From the NCBI RefSeq assembly GCF_030816725.1, contig NZ_JAUSYG010000001.1, forward strand, positions 3,286,001 to 3,350,000: a stretch of 64,000 nt of DNA, written 5' to 3'. The notes below the pieces were generated by a model that did no database searches, was not told where the DNA came from, and saw nothing but the letters and a program-made list of their open reading frames with translations. This DNA comes from Pseudarthrobacter defluvii. GTDB lineage: Bacteria > Actinomycetota > Actinomycetes > Actinomycetales > Micrococcaceae. Position numbers and translations under genes: made by a program. Positions 1-9,255 of the stretch are shown one piece after another; the stretch's first letter is position 1, and each line of letters starts with the position of its first letter.

Positions 1-1
1 C

Positions 2-514
2 TTCGCCACGCTGGCCACCTTCATGATTCCCTTCCAAGCGGTCATCACTCCGCTGTACCTGGTGCTGCACCAGATCGGCCTGACCAACAACCTCCTGGGC
101 CTGATGCTCGTCTACACCACCTTCAACCTGCCCTTCGGCATCTTCCTGATGCGGAACTCCTTTGCCGCCCTCCCGTCGAGCATCGAGGAAGCGGCCCTGG
201 TGGACGGGTGCGGGGTGCTGCGGGCGATGGTCCGGGTGCTGCTTCCGGTGGCCATCCCCGGGGTAATCAGCACAGCACTGTTCACCTTCTTCGCCTCGTG
301 GAACGAGTTTTTCGCAGCACTGATCCTGATGACGGACCAGTCCAAGTACACCCTTCCCGTTGCCTTGAACGTCCTTTCCAGCGGCACCTTTGGAACATTG
401 GACTGGGGAGCGCTGCAGGCCGGCGTCGCGGTGACCATCGTCCCCTGCATCGTCATCTACGTCCTGCTCCAGAAGTACTACGTGGGAGGCATGCTCACGG
501 GCGCGATGAAGTAG
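2..514 (+). CDS. Carbohydrate ABC transporter permease, C-terminal part
   Basis: This is the C-terminal 170 residues of a MalG-type inner-membrane permease for sugar uptake; the 5' end lies outside the window. The EAA loop that contacts the ATPase is visible (EEAALVDGCG, about 110 residues before the end). It is followed by hydrophobic segments and the usual tail ending in QKYYVGGMLTGAMK. The reading frame is open from base 2. No other gene of this transporter is in the window, so its substrate cannot be read. The gene ends at a TAG and is followed by about 110 bases without a clear terminator. Family identity is secure; substrate is unknown. Confidence 0.9.
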   Translation, partial: FATLATFMIPFQAVITPLYLVLHQIGLTNNLLGLMLVYTTFNLPFGIFLMRNSFAALPSSIEEAALVDGCGVLRAMVRVLLPVAIPGVISTALFTFFASWNEFFAALILMTDQSKYTLPVALNVLSSGTFGTLDWGALQAGVAVTIVPCIVIYVLLQKYYVGGMLTGAMK

Positions 515-627
515 GGCCCCGGCAAGGGCAGAGGCGCCGGTACTGCCACGTCGCCCCGCAGGGTCCGTTGTAGCTCTGAAGGGCCGGGCGTAAACTCAGC
601 CCACCATCCATGCGGAGGCGAAAAGCC

Positions 628-1365
628 ATGAAGACCATCCGGACGCAGGCCCTCGAAGCGGAACACCACGCCACTCTCACTCCCGGCGAGGACGAGCGGT
701 TCTCCGGATACGGCGTGATGGGGCTGCCGTTCAGTTCCGGGTACGTCCTGGCCATGCGGCGCTTCCCCGTCACCAGCGTCGGTCCGGGGTACACCTCGGT
801 CTGGCTGCGCCGGCCCAGCGGTTCCTGGACCATCTATGCGGACGCAGCACCGGAGGTTTCCTGTGCCCGCTACTTCAGTGCCGCCCTCAACGAGGCCGTC
901 CAGTGCGACGTCCGCGTGGACTGGACCGGCGACACCTCGTTCACCGTCAGCATCGGCCGGGACGTGGACCTGACCTGGACCGTGGAGCTCGAGTCAACTC
1001 CTGTCACCGCGGCCATGAGCGCGGTCATGACGGCGCTTCCCAACAAGATCCTGTCGAACAAGGCACTCCTGAAAACCATGGGTTCCGCCGCCGGGCCCAT
1101 GCTCAGCGCGGGCCGCCTCGGACTGACGGGCAGCGTACCCAACAAACAGGGCTTCCGGGCCAAACCCCGGCGCATATGGTTTATCTCCCGCAGCACCGTA
1201 ACCCTCGGCGGCGAGGACCTGGGCCGCCCGCAGCCACTCCCGGTCCAGTCACGGCTGGGTGACTTCTGGATACCCCAGCGCGGCATCTTCGTGATCGGCG
1301 CCTCGTCCTTTGACCGCTTTGATCCCGCGGAGCACCTGCCTGCCACCGCCCGCCGTACCCCGTAG
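628..1365 (+). CDS. Hypothetical protein
   Basis: A 245-residue soluble protein of unknown function. I chose ATG 628 over the in-frame ATG at 610 because GGAGG (614-618) sits 9 bases before it. The sequence has a beta-rich N-terminal half and no signal peptide or membrane helix. There is a central helical stretch around residues 125-165 and a beta-rich C-terminal end. I recognise no domain. Codon use (GC-rich third positions) matches the neighbouring real genes, which supports it being coding. It stands alone between the permease gene and the DinB-like gene, so context gives no function. Confidence 0.75.
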   Translation: MKTIRTQALEAEHHATLTPGEDERFSGYGVMGLPFSSGYVLAMRRFPVTSVGPGYTSVWLRRPSGSWTIYADAAPEVSCARYFSAALNEAVQCDVRVDWTGDTSFTVSIGRDVDLTWTVELESTPVTAAMSAVMTALPNKILSNKALLKTMGSAAGPMLSAGRLGLTGSVPNKQGFRAKPRRIWFISRSTVTLGGEDLGRPQPLPVQSRLGDFWIPQRGIFVIGASSFDRFDPAEHLPATARRTP

Positions 1366-1434
1366 GCTACCTCCGCCCCTTCAGTGGATGCGCGATGTCC
1401 ACGGCGGGCACCCTCTGCTTGCTAGGGTCTGCGT

Positions 1435-1959
1435 ATGGCATCCCATTCCCACTCCATGGACGACGTGATCAATGAACCTGAGCGCGTCCAGTTCGAGTTC
1501 TTCCTGGACGAGCACCGCGCCGCGCTCAACCAGTGCCTGGATGGGCTGACCGAAGAGCAGGCCAGACGCCGGCTGGTACCCTCCCGCACCACGCTGCTGG
1601 GCCTGGTGAAGCATGCCGCATTCGTGGAAAAGGTGTGGTTCGATGAGGCCTTCACCGGCCGTCCCCGCAGTGAGATCGGCATCCCGGCCACCCCGGATGA
1701 ATCGTTCATCCTCGACGACGGCGACACCGTCGCCTCGGTCCGGGCGGCCCACCTTGCAGCCTGCGCAGCATCCCGTGCCGCGGCTGCCCCTATAAGCCTG
1801 GACGATGCGGTGACCGGCAACCGGCGGGGACCTGTCCCGCTGCGCTGGGTCTACCTGCACATGCTTTGTGAGCTGGCGCAGCACTGCGGGCACGCGGACA
1901 TCCTTCGCGAGCAGATCCTGGCGGTGGAACGCGCGGACGCACGCCCCTCACGCCACTAG
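1435..1959 (+). CDS. DinB family protein (DUF664-like)
   Basis: A 174-residue four-helix-bundle protein of the DinB/DUF664 superfamily. Members are small metal-binding proteins, some of them thiol-dependent transferases. The diagnostic features are the HAAFVEKVWF stretch near residue 60 (His of the metal site) and the C-terminal HMLCELAQHCGHADILRE segment with clustered histidines. These match the usual three-His arrangement. The start is ATG 1435; an alternative is ATG 1456. Its 3' end overlaps the convergent LuxR-type gene by 12 bases. The catalytic activity is not predictable from sequence alone. Confidence 0.8.
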   Translation: MASHSHSMDDVINEPERVQFEFFLDEHRAALNQCLDGLTEEQARRRLVPSRTTLLGLVKHAAFVEKVWFDEAFTGRPRSEIGIPATPDESFILDDGDTVASVRAAHLAACAASRAAAAPISLDDAVTGNRRGPVPLRWVYLHMLCELAQHCGHADILREQILAVERADARPSRH

Positions 1960-2990
1960 CCGGGCCACCAGCTCCCCGCGGCTTCCGACCCCCACCTTTT
2001 CAAATACCGACTTCAGGTGGTCGTGCACGGTATGCGGGGAGATGAACAGGTGCCGGGCGATCTCCGCGGTGGAACTTCCGGTCAGCACCTCCAGGCAGAC
2101 CTCACGCTCCCGGGCAGTGACGCCAAACGCCATCAGCAGCAGGCCGGCCAGCTCATGGGTGGTGGCCGGTTCCACGGTGACCACCATCTGCTCCGGGTCA
2201 TCGCCGGTGATCAGCCGGCTGGCCTGCAGGATGACCCAGTTGTTGCCGGCGTCCCGCATCCTGGCCCTCGCCGTCCCGGATGCCGCCGCATGCGCCTGTG
2301 CCACCACCGCGTAGAGCGTCTGGTTGAAGCGGCCGGGCGCGGCATCCTCCACAGTGGGGAGCCAGGAGGCGGCGGCGGGCGTGGCCGCGCGCAGGTCTCC
2401 GTGCAGCCCGGCCAGGACAATGACGGGCCCGACGGCGGCCGGGCCCGTTGGGTGCGCCACGCGGACAAGCGCCCTGGTCGCCGCGGCCAGGGTTGCGGTC
2501 ACCGCGGCGAGGAACTCCACTTCCCGGTCCGTGAAGTCGGGGCCGCCCTCCCGGAAGATGCTGCCCACTCCCCAGCACGCCTCGTCCACCCGGAACGCGG
2601 CACGCAGCTCATGGTCCAGGCCCAGCGGCTTGAGCAGATCGTTGATCCGGACGCTGCGCATAACCTCCCGGTGCGGCGCATCCGAAATCCTGGCAACGGG
2701 GCGTGGGCGCCGCAGCAGCTCCACGAAGGTGTTGGGTTCCTGGCCCGTGTACTCCGACTGGGCAAACCGCAGGAAGTACTCCTCGAACTGGTGCTCTGCC
2801 ACCGCTGCCAGTTGGTAATGGAGGTCATCGCCATCGAGTCGGGGTCGACGCCGGCCCAGCACCCCTGCGCGAACGGCACCTCCCGCTGTACGACGGCGAG
2901 CGCGGAGGTGTAGAGGTCGGCCAGGTCCATCCCGGCGGCGGCCATGGCCGCAATCTCCCGCCGGGCACGCTCCGCGCGCTCCTCCCACAT
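1948..2990 (-). pseudogene. LuxR family transcriptional regulator, frameshifted
   Basis: The C-terminal 60 residues are a clear LuxR/GerE helix-turn-helix (TAREREVCLEVLTGSSTAEIA, then ISPHTVHDHLKSVFEKVGV). The remainder resembles the GAF-like sensor of actinobacterial LuxR proteins. The N-terminus lies in another frame: ATG 2990 begins MWEERAERARREIAAMAAAG, running to about TSITNWQRWQ. The rest (EHQFEEYFLRFAQSEYTGQEPN onward) lies one base off. The shift falls at about 2790-2805. With one base corrected, the product would be about 347 residues. A GGAGGT lies directly upstream of ATG 2990. It is either a true disrupted gene or a sequencing error. It diverges from the NTF2-like gene. Confidence 0.7.
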
Positions 2991-3160
2991 ACCTCCAGTA
3001 TCGTCCCGGCGGCCGGTGCGGCAATCCCCCATTTCGGGGGTTTTCCCGCCCCGCTGAAACCCCTGGTGGGGGGATCGCGGCGCTGCGTGCCGCCGTCGTA
3101 CTTTTCCTTCAGGGACACCGCGCACAAGGCGCGGCGTCCCCGGGATCACGGGAGGCAGCA

Positions 3161-3595
3161 ATGGGACAGGCAAGCGATGTGATGGACCGGCTGATGGCGG
3201 GCATGGAGGCAAAGGACAGGGAGGCCCTGGCCGGCTGCTTTGCCGTTGACGCGGTGATGGCGACTGCTGACCAGGGCGGCATCAGCGGCCGGGAGGCGAT
3301 CGCGGATTACTTCTTCCACTTCTGGGAGGCCATGCCGGACGTCAGGTACGAGCAGTCGGCCAGGCACGAGGCCGGTGACGTGGCCATCGTCGAGGGCTTT
3401 GTGGCCGGTTCGAACACGGGGCAGCTGAGCCTGCCCGGCGGCGGGACTCTGCCGCCCACGAGGAAACAGGTCCGGATCCGGAGTTGCGACGTGGCCACAG
3501 TGGAAGCGGGCGTGATCACCGGGTACCACGCCTATTTCGACCAGATGGAGCTCCTGGGACAGCTGGGGCTGCTCCCTGAACTGTCCAAACAGTAA
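3161..3595 (+). CDS. NTF2-like / SnoaL-type protein
   Basis: A 144-residue protein of the nuclear transport factor 2-like superfamily (SnoaL/ester cyclase type), which forms a cone-shaped alpha+beta barrel holding a small hydrophobic ligand. The N-terminal helix pattern (DVMDRLMAGMEAKDREALAG), the early acidic pocket residues (FAVDAVM) and the closing GVITGYHAYFDQMELLGQLG are typical. A GGGAGG lies 6 bases before ATG 3161. It diverges from the frameshifted LuxR-type regulator, which could be its regulator. No substrate can be assigned. Confidence 0.8.
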   Translation: MGQASDVMDRLMAGMEAKDREALAGCFAVDAVMATADQGGISGREAIADYFFHFWEAMPDVRYEQSARHEAGDVAIVEGFVAGSNTGQLSLPGGGTLPPTRKQVRIRSCDVATVEAGVITGYHAYFDQMELLGQLGLLPELSKQ

Positions 3596-3640
3596 GGGCG
3601 GCCCCGGCACGGCCTTCCGGCTGTGACGGAACCGCCCCTT
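3594..3640. terminator. Possible bidirectional terminator between convergent genes
   Basis: AAGGGCGG just after the NTF2-like stop codon pairs with ACCGCCCCTT at 3631-3640. The stem spans the gap between this gene and the convergent ppsA. There is no strong T-run, so it may be a weak or Rho-assisted stop. Confidence 0.4.
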
Positions 3641-3659
3641 GTCACCTACTGGTTACTGG

Positions 3660-6092
3660 TCAGGCTGCACCGGCGGCGGCAACAGCCACACCGCCGGAGA
3701 CCTCGTTGGCGGCGTCGTCGGACGCCCCGGCCAGCCGGATCCAGGTGTCCACCACAGTGTCTGGGTTGAGGGAAACGGAGTTGACGCCTTCCTGCACCAG
3801 CCATTCGGCGAAGTCGGGGTGGTCGCTGGGGCCCTGGCCGCAGATGCCCACGTACTTTTCCCGGGCCCGGCAGGCCTTGATGGCCATGCTGAGCAGCTTC
3901 TTCACAGCCGCATCCCGCTCGTCGAAGCTGTTGGCCACGATGGCAGAGTCCCGGTCCAGGCCCAGGGTCAGCTGGGTCATGTCGTTGGAGCCGATGGAGA
4001 AACCGTCGAAGTACTCCAGGAACTCGTCGGCGAGCAGCGCGTTGGATGGCAGCTCGCACATCATGATCACCTCGAGGCCGTTCTCGCCGCGGCGCAGCCC
4101 GTTCTCGGCGAGCAGTTCAATGACGCCCTGCGCCTCGTCCAGCGTCCGCACAAACGGGATCATCAGCTTGACGTTGGTCAGGCCCATCTCGTTGCGCACG
4201 AAGGACAGGGCTTCACACTCAAGGTCGAAGCAGTCACGGAAGGACGGCTCCAGGTAGCGGGACGCGCCGCGGAACCCGATCATCGGGTTCTCTTCGTGCG
4301 GCTCGTACGCCGGGCCACCGATCAGGTTGGCGTACTCGTTGGACTTGAAATCGGACATGCGCACGATCACCGGTTCCGGCGCGAACGCTGCGGCGATGGT
4401 GGCCACGCCTTCGGCCAGCCGCTTGATGTAGTAGTCGCGGGGGCTGTCGTAGGCGCTGATCCGCTCCCGGATCTCGGCGGCCACGTCTTCGGGCTGGCTG
4501 TCCAGGTTCAGCAGGGCCTTGGGGTGGATGCCGATCTGCCGGTTGATGATGAACTCCAGCCGCGCCAGCCCCACGCCGTGGTTGGGCAGCTGGGCGAAGG
4601 TGAAGGCCTGCTCCGGGGTGCCGACGTTCATCATGACCTTCACCGGCGCCTCAGGCATCTGCGTGATGCCGGTTTCCTCAACACTGAAGTCCAGCAGGCC
4701 CTGGTAGATGGTGCCGGTCTCGCCGTCGGCGCAGGAGACAGTGACCTCCTGGCCATCGGACAACGAGTCAGTGGCGTTGCCGGTGCCCACGACGGCGGGA
4801 ATCCCCAGTTCGCGGGCGATGATGGCGGCGTGGCAGGTACGGCCGCCGCGGTTGGTGACGATGGCGGAGGCCCGCTTCATGATGGGTTCCCAGTCGGGGT
4901 CCGTCATGTCGGCCACCAGGACGTCGCCGGTCTGGAAGGAGGCCATCTGGTCGATGGCGGTGAGGATCCGGACCTTGCCGGCGCCGATCCGCTGGCCGAT
5001 GGCACGGCCTTCCACCAGCACGGGCCCGCTTTCGTTCAGGCGGAACCGGCTCATGCTGCCGGGGGCCCGGCGGGACTGCACGGTTTCCGGACGTGCCTGC
5101 AGGATGTACAGGCCGCCGTCGATCCCGTCCTTGCCCCACTCAATGTCCATGGGACGGCCGTAGTGCTTCTCGATGGCGACGGCGTGGCGTGCAAGCTGCT
5201 CCACGTCGTCGTCCGTCAGGCTGAAGCGCGAGCGCAGGGAGTCCTCCACCGGGACGAAATCGATGGTGCGGCCGATTTCGCTGCTGTTGGTGTACGTCAT
5301 CTGCAAGGCCTTCTCGCCCAGGCCGCGCTTGAGGATCGCCGGGCGGCCGGCCTCCAGGGCGGGCTTGTAGACGTAGAACTCGTCCGGGTTCACGGCACCC
5401 TGCACGACGGCTTCGCCCAGGCCGTAGGAGGAGGTGACGAACACGGCGTCCTGGAAGCCGGACTCGGTGTCCATGGTGAACATGACACCGGACGCACCGA
5501 CGTCGGAACGCACCATGCGCTGGATGCCGGCGGACAGTGCCACCTCGGCGTGCTCGAACTTGTGGTGCACGCGGTAGGCGATGGCGCGGTCGTTGTAGAG
5601 GGAGGCGAAGACGTCCTTGATGGCCTGCAGGATGTTCTCGATCCCGCGGACGTTCAGGAAGGTTTCCTGCTGCCCGGCGAAGGAGGCATCGGGAAGGTCC
5701 TCCGCGGTGGCGCTGGACCGTACCGCCCAGGACAGGTCGGCGGAGCCGGCGTGCTTGTCCACCAGCTGCTGGTACGCCTCGCGGACCTGCGCCTCGAAGT
5801 CCGGCAGGAAGGGGGTATCGCGGACCAGGGAGCGGATTTCCTGGCCGGCGGCGGCCAGGGCCGTCACGTCATCCGTGTCCAGTCCCACCAGCCGGTCGGC
5901 AATCTTCTGGTCCAGGCCGGAATCGGACAGGAACCTGCGGTACGCGTCCGCCGTGGTGGCGAACCCGTCCGGAACCTGGACGCCGGCCGAGGTCAGGTTC
6001 TGCACCATCTCGCCCAGGGAGGCGTTCTTGCCGCCCACCTTGTCCAGGTCCTTGAGTCCAAGTTCAGAGAACCACAGAACGTCAGTCGTCAT
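3660..6092 (-). CDS. ppsA: Phosphoenolpyruvate synthase
   Basis: Pyruvate, water dikinase (EC 2.7.9.2) makes PEP from pyruvate and ATP for gluconeogenesis in the cytosol. At 810 residues it matches the family. The order is an N-terminal ATP-grasp-like pyruvate-phosphate-dikinase domain ([12 protein letters not shown] at residues 18-29), the swivelling phosphohistidine domain ([21 protein letters not shown], His421 carrying the phosphoryl group), and the C-terminal PEP/pyruvate TIM barrel with the catalytic CGQGPSDHP near residue 750. AGGAG precedes ATG 6092. The regulator gene ppsR lies 146 bases upstream on the same strand. The neighbouring lactate operon delivers pyruvate, which fits growth on lactate. 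The C-terminus has a short Ala/Val-rich extension. Confidence 0.97.
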   Translation of the reverse strand: MTTDVLWFSELGLKDLDKVGGKNASLGEMVQNLTSAGVQVPDGFATTADAYRRFLSDSGLDQKIADRLVGLDTDDVTALAAAGQEIRSLVRDTPFLPDFEAQVREAYQQLVDKHAGSADLSWAVRSSATAEDLPDASFAGQQETFLNVRGIENILQAIKDVFASLYNDRAIAYRVHHKFEHAEVALSAGIQRMVRSDVGASGVMFTMDTESGFQDAVFVTSSYGLGEAVVQGAVNPDEFYVYKPALEAGRPAILKRGLGEKALQMTYTNSSEIGRTIDFVPVEDSLRSRFSLTDDDVEQLARHAVAIEKHYGRPMDIEWGKDGIDGGLYILQARPETVQSRRAPGSMSRFRLNESGPVLVEGRAIGQRIGAGKVRILTAIDQMASFQTGDVLVADMTDPDWEPIMKRASAIVTNRGGRTCHAAIIARELGIPAVVGTGNATDSLSDGQEVTVSCADGETGTIYQGLLDFSVEETGITQMPEAPVKVMMNVGTPEQAFTFAQLPNHGVGLARLEFIINRQIGIHPKALLNLDSQPEDVAAEIRERISAYDSPRDYYIKRLAEGVATIAAAFAPEPVIVRMSDFKSNEYANLIGGPAYEPHEENPMIGFRGASRYLEPSFRDCFDLECEALSFVRNEMGLTNVKLMIPFVRTLDEAQGVIELLAENGLRRGENGLEVIMMCELPSNALLADEFLEYFDGFSIGSNDMTQLTLGLDRDSAIVANSFDERDAAVKKLLSMAIKACRAREKYVGICGQGPSDHPDFAEWLVQEGVNSVSLNPDTVVDTWIRLAGASDDAANEVSGGVAVAAAGAA

Positions 6093-6238
6093 GTTTACTG
6101 CTCCTTTGCAGAGGGTGGCGTAGGCATCGCCGGCCGCGCACGGTAGTGCCGGCCGGAAGAAAGATCCAGCTAACAGTTTCAGGTCTTCAGCGGACTTTCC
6201 ACATGATGTGCGCTACGCCACGTTTGTGAAATTCCGGG

Positions 6239-7057
6239 CTAGTGCTTGAGGTTCATCCGCTGCAGGATGGTGGCCGCCATCTCCTCCACGGAGACGGTGG
6301 CCGAGTTCAGGTACGGAATGCGGTGCGAGACGTACAGCTGCTCGGCGCTGCGCAGCTCAAAACCGCACTGCCGCAGCGACGCATACGGGGAGCTGGGCCG
6401 CCGTTCGGTCCGGATCTGGCTGAGGCGCAGCGGGTTGGAGGACAGGCCGAAACACTTCGATACGAAAGGCCGCAGCGGCTTGGGCAGCCCGTCGTGCTGG
6501 AAGTCTTCGTCCACCAGTGGAAAGTTTGCGGCGAAGATCCCGTGCTGGAGCGCCAGATACATGGTGGTGGGCGTCTTGCCGCACCGGGACGGGGCCACCA
6601 GGATCACCTGGGCCTTCTCCAGCGCACGCAGGCTCTGCCCGTCGTCGTGCTCCATCGCGTACTCCACCGCCGCCATCCGGGACTGGTAGCGCGCGGCGTT
6701 CCCTAGCCCGTGCGCGCGGCCCGGTTCGCCGCTGGCCGGTGCCCCCAGCGCCTGTTCCAGGACTCCCACGTGCGTACCGATCAGGTCCACGATGACGCCC
6801 TTGCAGCCGCCCAGGATCTGGCGTATTTCGCTGCTGACGGCGGTGGAAAAGACCAGCGGCTGCGGCCCGGTGGCAGCAAGGCCGTCGATGGTACGCACCA
6901 CGGACCGGGCCTGTTCAGCCGTGGTGATGAAGGGGATGGTGACGCGGTCGAAGTTGTCCACGGGGAACTGCGTCAGCAGCGTATTCCCCAGGGTTTCCGC
7001 GGTGATGCCGGTGCTGTCCGACAGGAAGTAGACAGGCCGTAGAGCAGCAGTGGTCAT
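6239..7057 (-). CDS. ppsR: PEP synthase regulatory kinase/pyrophosphorylase (DUF299)
   Basis: A 272-residue PpsR-family bifunctional enzyme. It switches PEP synthase off by ADP-dependent phosphorylation of a Thr next to the catalytic His, and on again by phosphate-dependent pyrophosphorolysis. The N-terminal signature YFLSDSTGITAETLGNTLL and the central P-loop-like APSRCGKTPTTMYLA (about residues 153-168) are both present. In ppsA the TCHAA target site is intact, consistent with the pair working together. It stands upstream of ppsA on the same strand, separated by 146 bases that contain an inverted repeat. ATG 7057 begins MTTAALRPVYFL; an upstream Shine-Dalgarno sequence is weak. Confidence 0.95.
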   Translation of the reverse strand: MTTAALRPVYFLSDSTGITAETLGNTLLTQFPVDNFDRVTIPFITTAEQARSVVRTIDGLAATGPQPLVFSTAVSSEIRQILGGCKGVIVDLIGTHVGVLEQALGAPASGEPGRAHGLGNAARYQSRMAAVEYAMEHDDGQSLRALEKAQVILVAPSRCGKTPTTMYLALQHGIFAANFPLVDEDFQHDGLPKPLRPFVSKCFGLSSNPLRLSQIRTERRPSSPYASLRQCGFELRSAEQLYVSHRIPYLNSATVSVEEMAATILQRMNLKH

Positions 7058-7066
7058 GGGATGACT

Positions 7067-7699
7067 CTAGCGGGCAATGATGACGTCAAGCCTGCGCGGT
7101 CCATGGACGCCCTCCACGCGTTCGAGCTCGATGTCGCTGGTGGCACTCGGCCCGCTGATCATCGTGATGGGCCGGGTCCCGTCGATCCGGCCCAGCGCCT
7201 CGGGCAGGATCCCGGTGATATCGGCGGCCTTCACCACGCAGATATGGTGGTCCGGGACCAGGCTGATGGCGCGGCGGCCCTGGTTGGCGCTGCCGTCCAG
7301 GATGATGGTTCCCGTCTCGGCGACCGCCACGGCGCTGCCGGTCACCACGGCATCGATACCATCGAGCTCGGCGACGCTGAGCGGTGCCGCCGGAGAGTCG
7401 ACGCGGCGGCGGGACCCGCCGTCGTCGCCGGTTCCTGCCAGCCACCCGGCGTCGAACCCTTCGGGCACGACGAAACTGCGCGCCCCGTCAAGGAGCGACG
7501 CAATCCGTGCGGGCACCTCTGTTTCCGGAACCACCGCCACCTGCGCTTTGTAGTCCACCAGCCGGTCCACCAGGAGCTCGATCAGTGCGTCCATGTCCAG
7601 TTCCGATGCTGCCCGGTATTCCCGCGGAATCTGCGGCGCCTGCGGGCTGTCTTGCAATGCTGCCCTGATCCGGGAGAGGATGTCTTCGCGTGCGGTCAT
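7067..7699 (-). CDS. lutC: Lactate utilization protein LutC (YkgG family)
   Basis: A 210-residue LutC/YkgG subunit of the LutABC iron-sulfur L-lactate oxidase complex. The family core is clear (DAVVTGSAVAVAETGTIIL, then PDHHICVVKAADI). The start is ATG 7699, since MTAREDILSRIRAAL is the normal family N-terminus. The longer upstream frame overlaps lutB and is not typical. Start and lutB stop overlap by 4 bases (ATGA), indicating translational coupling. It is the last gene of lutA-lutB-lutC and is followed at 10 bases by the ppsR start on the same strand. Thus lactate oxidation and PEP synthase control may share a transcript. Confidence 0.95.
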   Translation of the reverse strand: MTAREDILSRIRAALQDSPQAPQIPREYRAASELDMDALIELLVDRLVDYKAQVAVVPETEVPARIASLLDGARSFVVPEGFDAGWLAGTGDDGGSRRRVDSPAAPLSVAELDGIDAVVTGSAVAVAETGTIILDGSANQGRRAISLVPDHHICVVKAADITGILPEALGRIDGTRPITMISGPSATSDIELERVEGVHGPRRLDVIIAR

Positions 7700-9255
7700 T
7701 GCGGGGTTTCCTTCGTGTCTGGGGACAGCGTGCGGGACGGACCGGCCTCCGGTGTGCCGGGCGTGCCGGGTGCGCCGCCGGCGTTCCGGTGTTCCTTGGC
7801 CCACCAGTCCCGGAACGACTGCGCCGGGGGCGCCGGGATGTCACGGCTTTGGGTCCAGCCGGCGGCGATGCCGGGCAGCTTGGTGATCTTCCTGTCCGGC
7901 CCTGCGGCCAGTCGGCCCAGCGGCAGCCCCTTCTCCACCAGGCCCAGGCGTTTGCCGGAGGACAAAGCCCAGGATGCGGCTTTCATGCCCACATCCATCT
8001 GGCTGGGGACCTTCTTCTTTCCGCGCTTGCTGTCCACATCCACGCTGCGCAGGTGCACCAGGATGTCCGGGATGTTGATTTTGACGGGGCAGGCATCGTA
8101 GCAGGCACCGCAGAGGGAGGAGGCGTACGGCAGCGAGTTGTTTTCCTCCGCCTCGATGCCGGTGAGCAGCGGGGAAAGGATCGCGCCGATGGGGCCCGGG
8201 TAGGTGGAGCCGTAGGCGTGGCCGCCCGTGCGCTCGTATACCGGGCAGACGTTCATGCAGGCGCTGCAGCGGATGCAGTGCAGGGCGGAGCGGCCCATTT
8301 CATCGGCGAGCGCGGCGCTGCGGCCGTTGTCCAGGAGCACCAGGTGCACGTTCTGCGGCCCGTCGCCCTCCGTTACTCCGGTCCACAGGGAGGTGTACGG
8401 GTTCATCCGCTCCCCGGTGGAAGAACGCGGGAGCAGCTGCATGAACACTTCCAGGTCCTGCCAGGTGGGCAGCAGCTTCTCGATGCCCATCACCGTGATC
8501 AGCGTTTCCGGAAGCGTGAGGCACATGCGGCCGTTGCCTTCGGATTCCACGACTGCCAGGGTGCCGGAGTCGGCAAGGGCGAAGTTGGCCCCGGACACGG
8601 CCACCTTCGCCGTGAGGAACTTCCGGCGCAGGTGCTCGCGGGCAGCCATGGCCAGGACGGAGGGATCGTCGGTCAGCGCAGGATCGGCACCGGGCATTTC
8701 GCGGAGGAAGATGTCCCGGATTTCGGTGCGGTTCTTGTGGATGGCGGGTACCAGGATGTGGCTGGGCTTGTCGTGGTCCAGCTGGACGATGAGCTCGGCG
8801 AGATCGGTTTCGAAGGCCCCGATGCCCTGCTCCTCGAGGTACTCATTGAGCCCGATTTCCTGGGTGGCCATGGACTTGATCTTGACCACTTCGGTTTCGC
8901 CGGTGTCCCGGACCAGTCCGGCCACGATTTCGTTGGCTTCCCGGGCGTCGCGGGCCCAGTGGATCACGCCGCCGCGTGCGGTGAAGTTCGTTTCGAACTC
9001 CTCCAGGAGCTCGGGCAGCCTGGCCATCACCGCCTGCTTGATGGCGGACCCCGCGTCGCGGAGCTGTTCCCAGTCGGGCAGTTCGGCGACCACGGCCTGG
9101 CGCTTGTCGCGGATGGTGTGGGTGGCATGGCCGAGGTTGGCGCGCAACTGCGCGTTGCCCAGTTCACGGTGCGCCGCCGTGGGGAAGGACTCCCCGGCGA
9201 ACAGGTTGCCCGAGCCGAAGGCGGGCAGGGCGGGCATTCCCAGGAAGGTGGTCAT
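7696..9255 (-). CDS. lutB: Lactate utilization iron-sulfur protein LutB
   Basis: A 519-residue LutB subunit, which carries electrons in L-lactate oxidation to pyruvate. The N-terminal two thirds is the LutB/LUD-like domain. Near residues 320-400 there are two ferredoxin-type cysteine clusters (CIRCSACMNVCP and CGACYDACP), each expected to bind a [4Fe-4S] cluster. The C-terminal end is a DUF3390-like tail with a Pro/Gly-rich extension. I start it at ATG 9255, where the ATGA overlap with the lutA stop occurs. The open frame runs further upstream but only as antisense-like noise within lutA. It forms an operon with lutA and lutC. Confidence 0.95.
   Translation of the reverse strand: MTTFLGMPALPAFGSGNLFAGESFPTAAHRELGNAQLRANLGHATHTIRDKRQAVVAELPDWEQLRDAGSAIKQAVMARLPELLEEFETNFTARGGVIHWARDAREANEIVAGLVRDTGETEVVKIKSMATQEIGLNEYLEEQGIGAFETDLAELIVQLDHDKPSHILVPAIHKNRTEIRDIFLREMPGADPALTDDPSVLAMAAREHLRRKFLTAKVAVSGANFALADSGTLAVVESEGNGRMCLTLPETLITVMGIEKLLPTWQDLEVFMQLLPRSSTGERMNPYTSLWTGVTEGDGPQNVHLVLLDNGRSAALADEMGRSALHCIRCSACMNVCPVYERTGGHAYGSTYPGPIGAILSPLLTGIEAEENNSLPYASSLCGACYDACPVKINIPDILVHLRSVDVDSKRGKKKVPSQMDVGMKAASWALSSGKRLGLVEKGLPLGRLAAGPDRKITKLPGIAAGWTQSRDIPAPPAQSFRDWWAKEHRNAGGAPGTPGTPEAGPSRTLSPDTKETPQ

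Noticed and set aside
3639..6146. 835-codon open frame opposite ppsA
   Set aside because: It is antisense to a certain gene, is His/Val/Gly-rich with no known domain, and arises from GC-rich codon positions.
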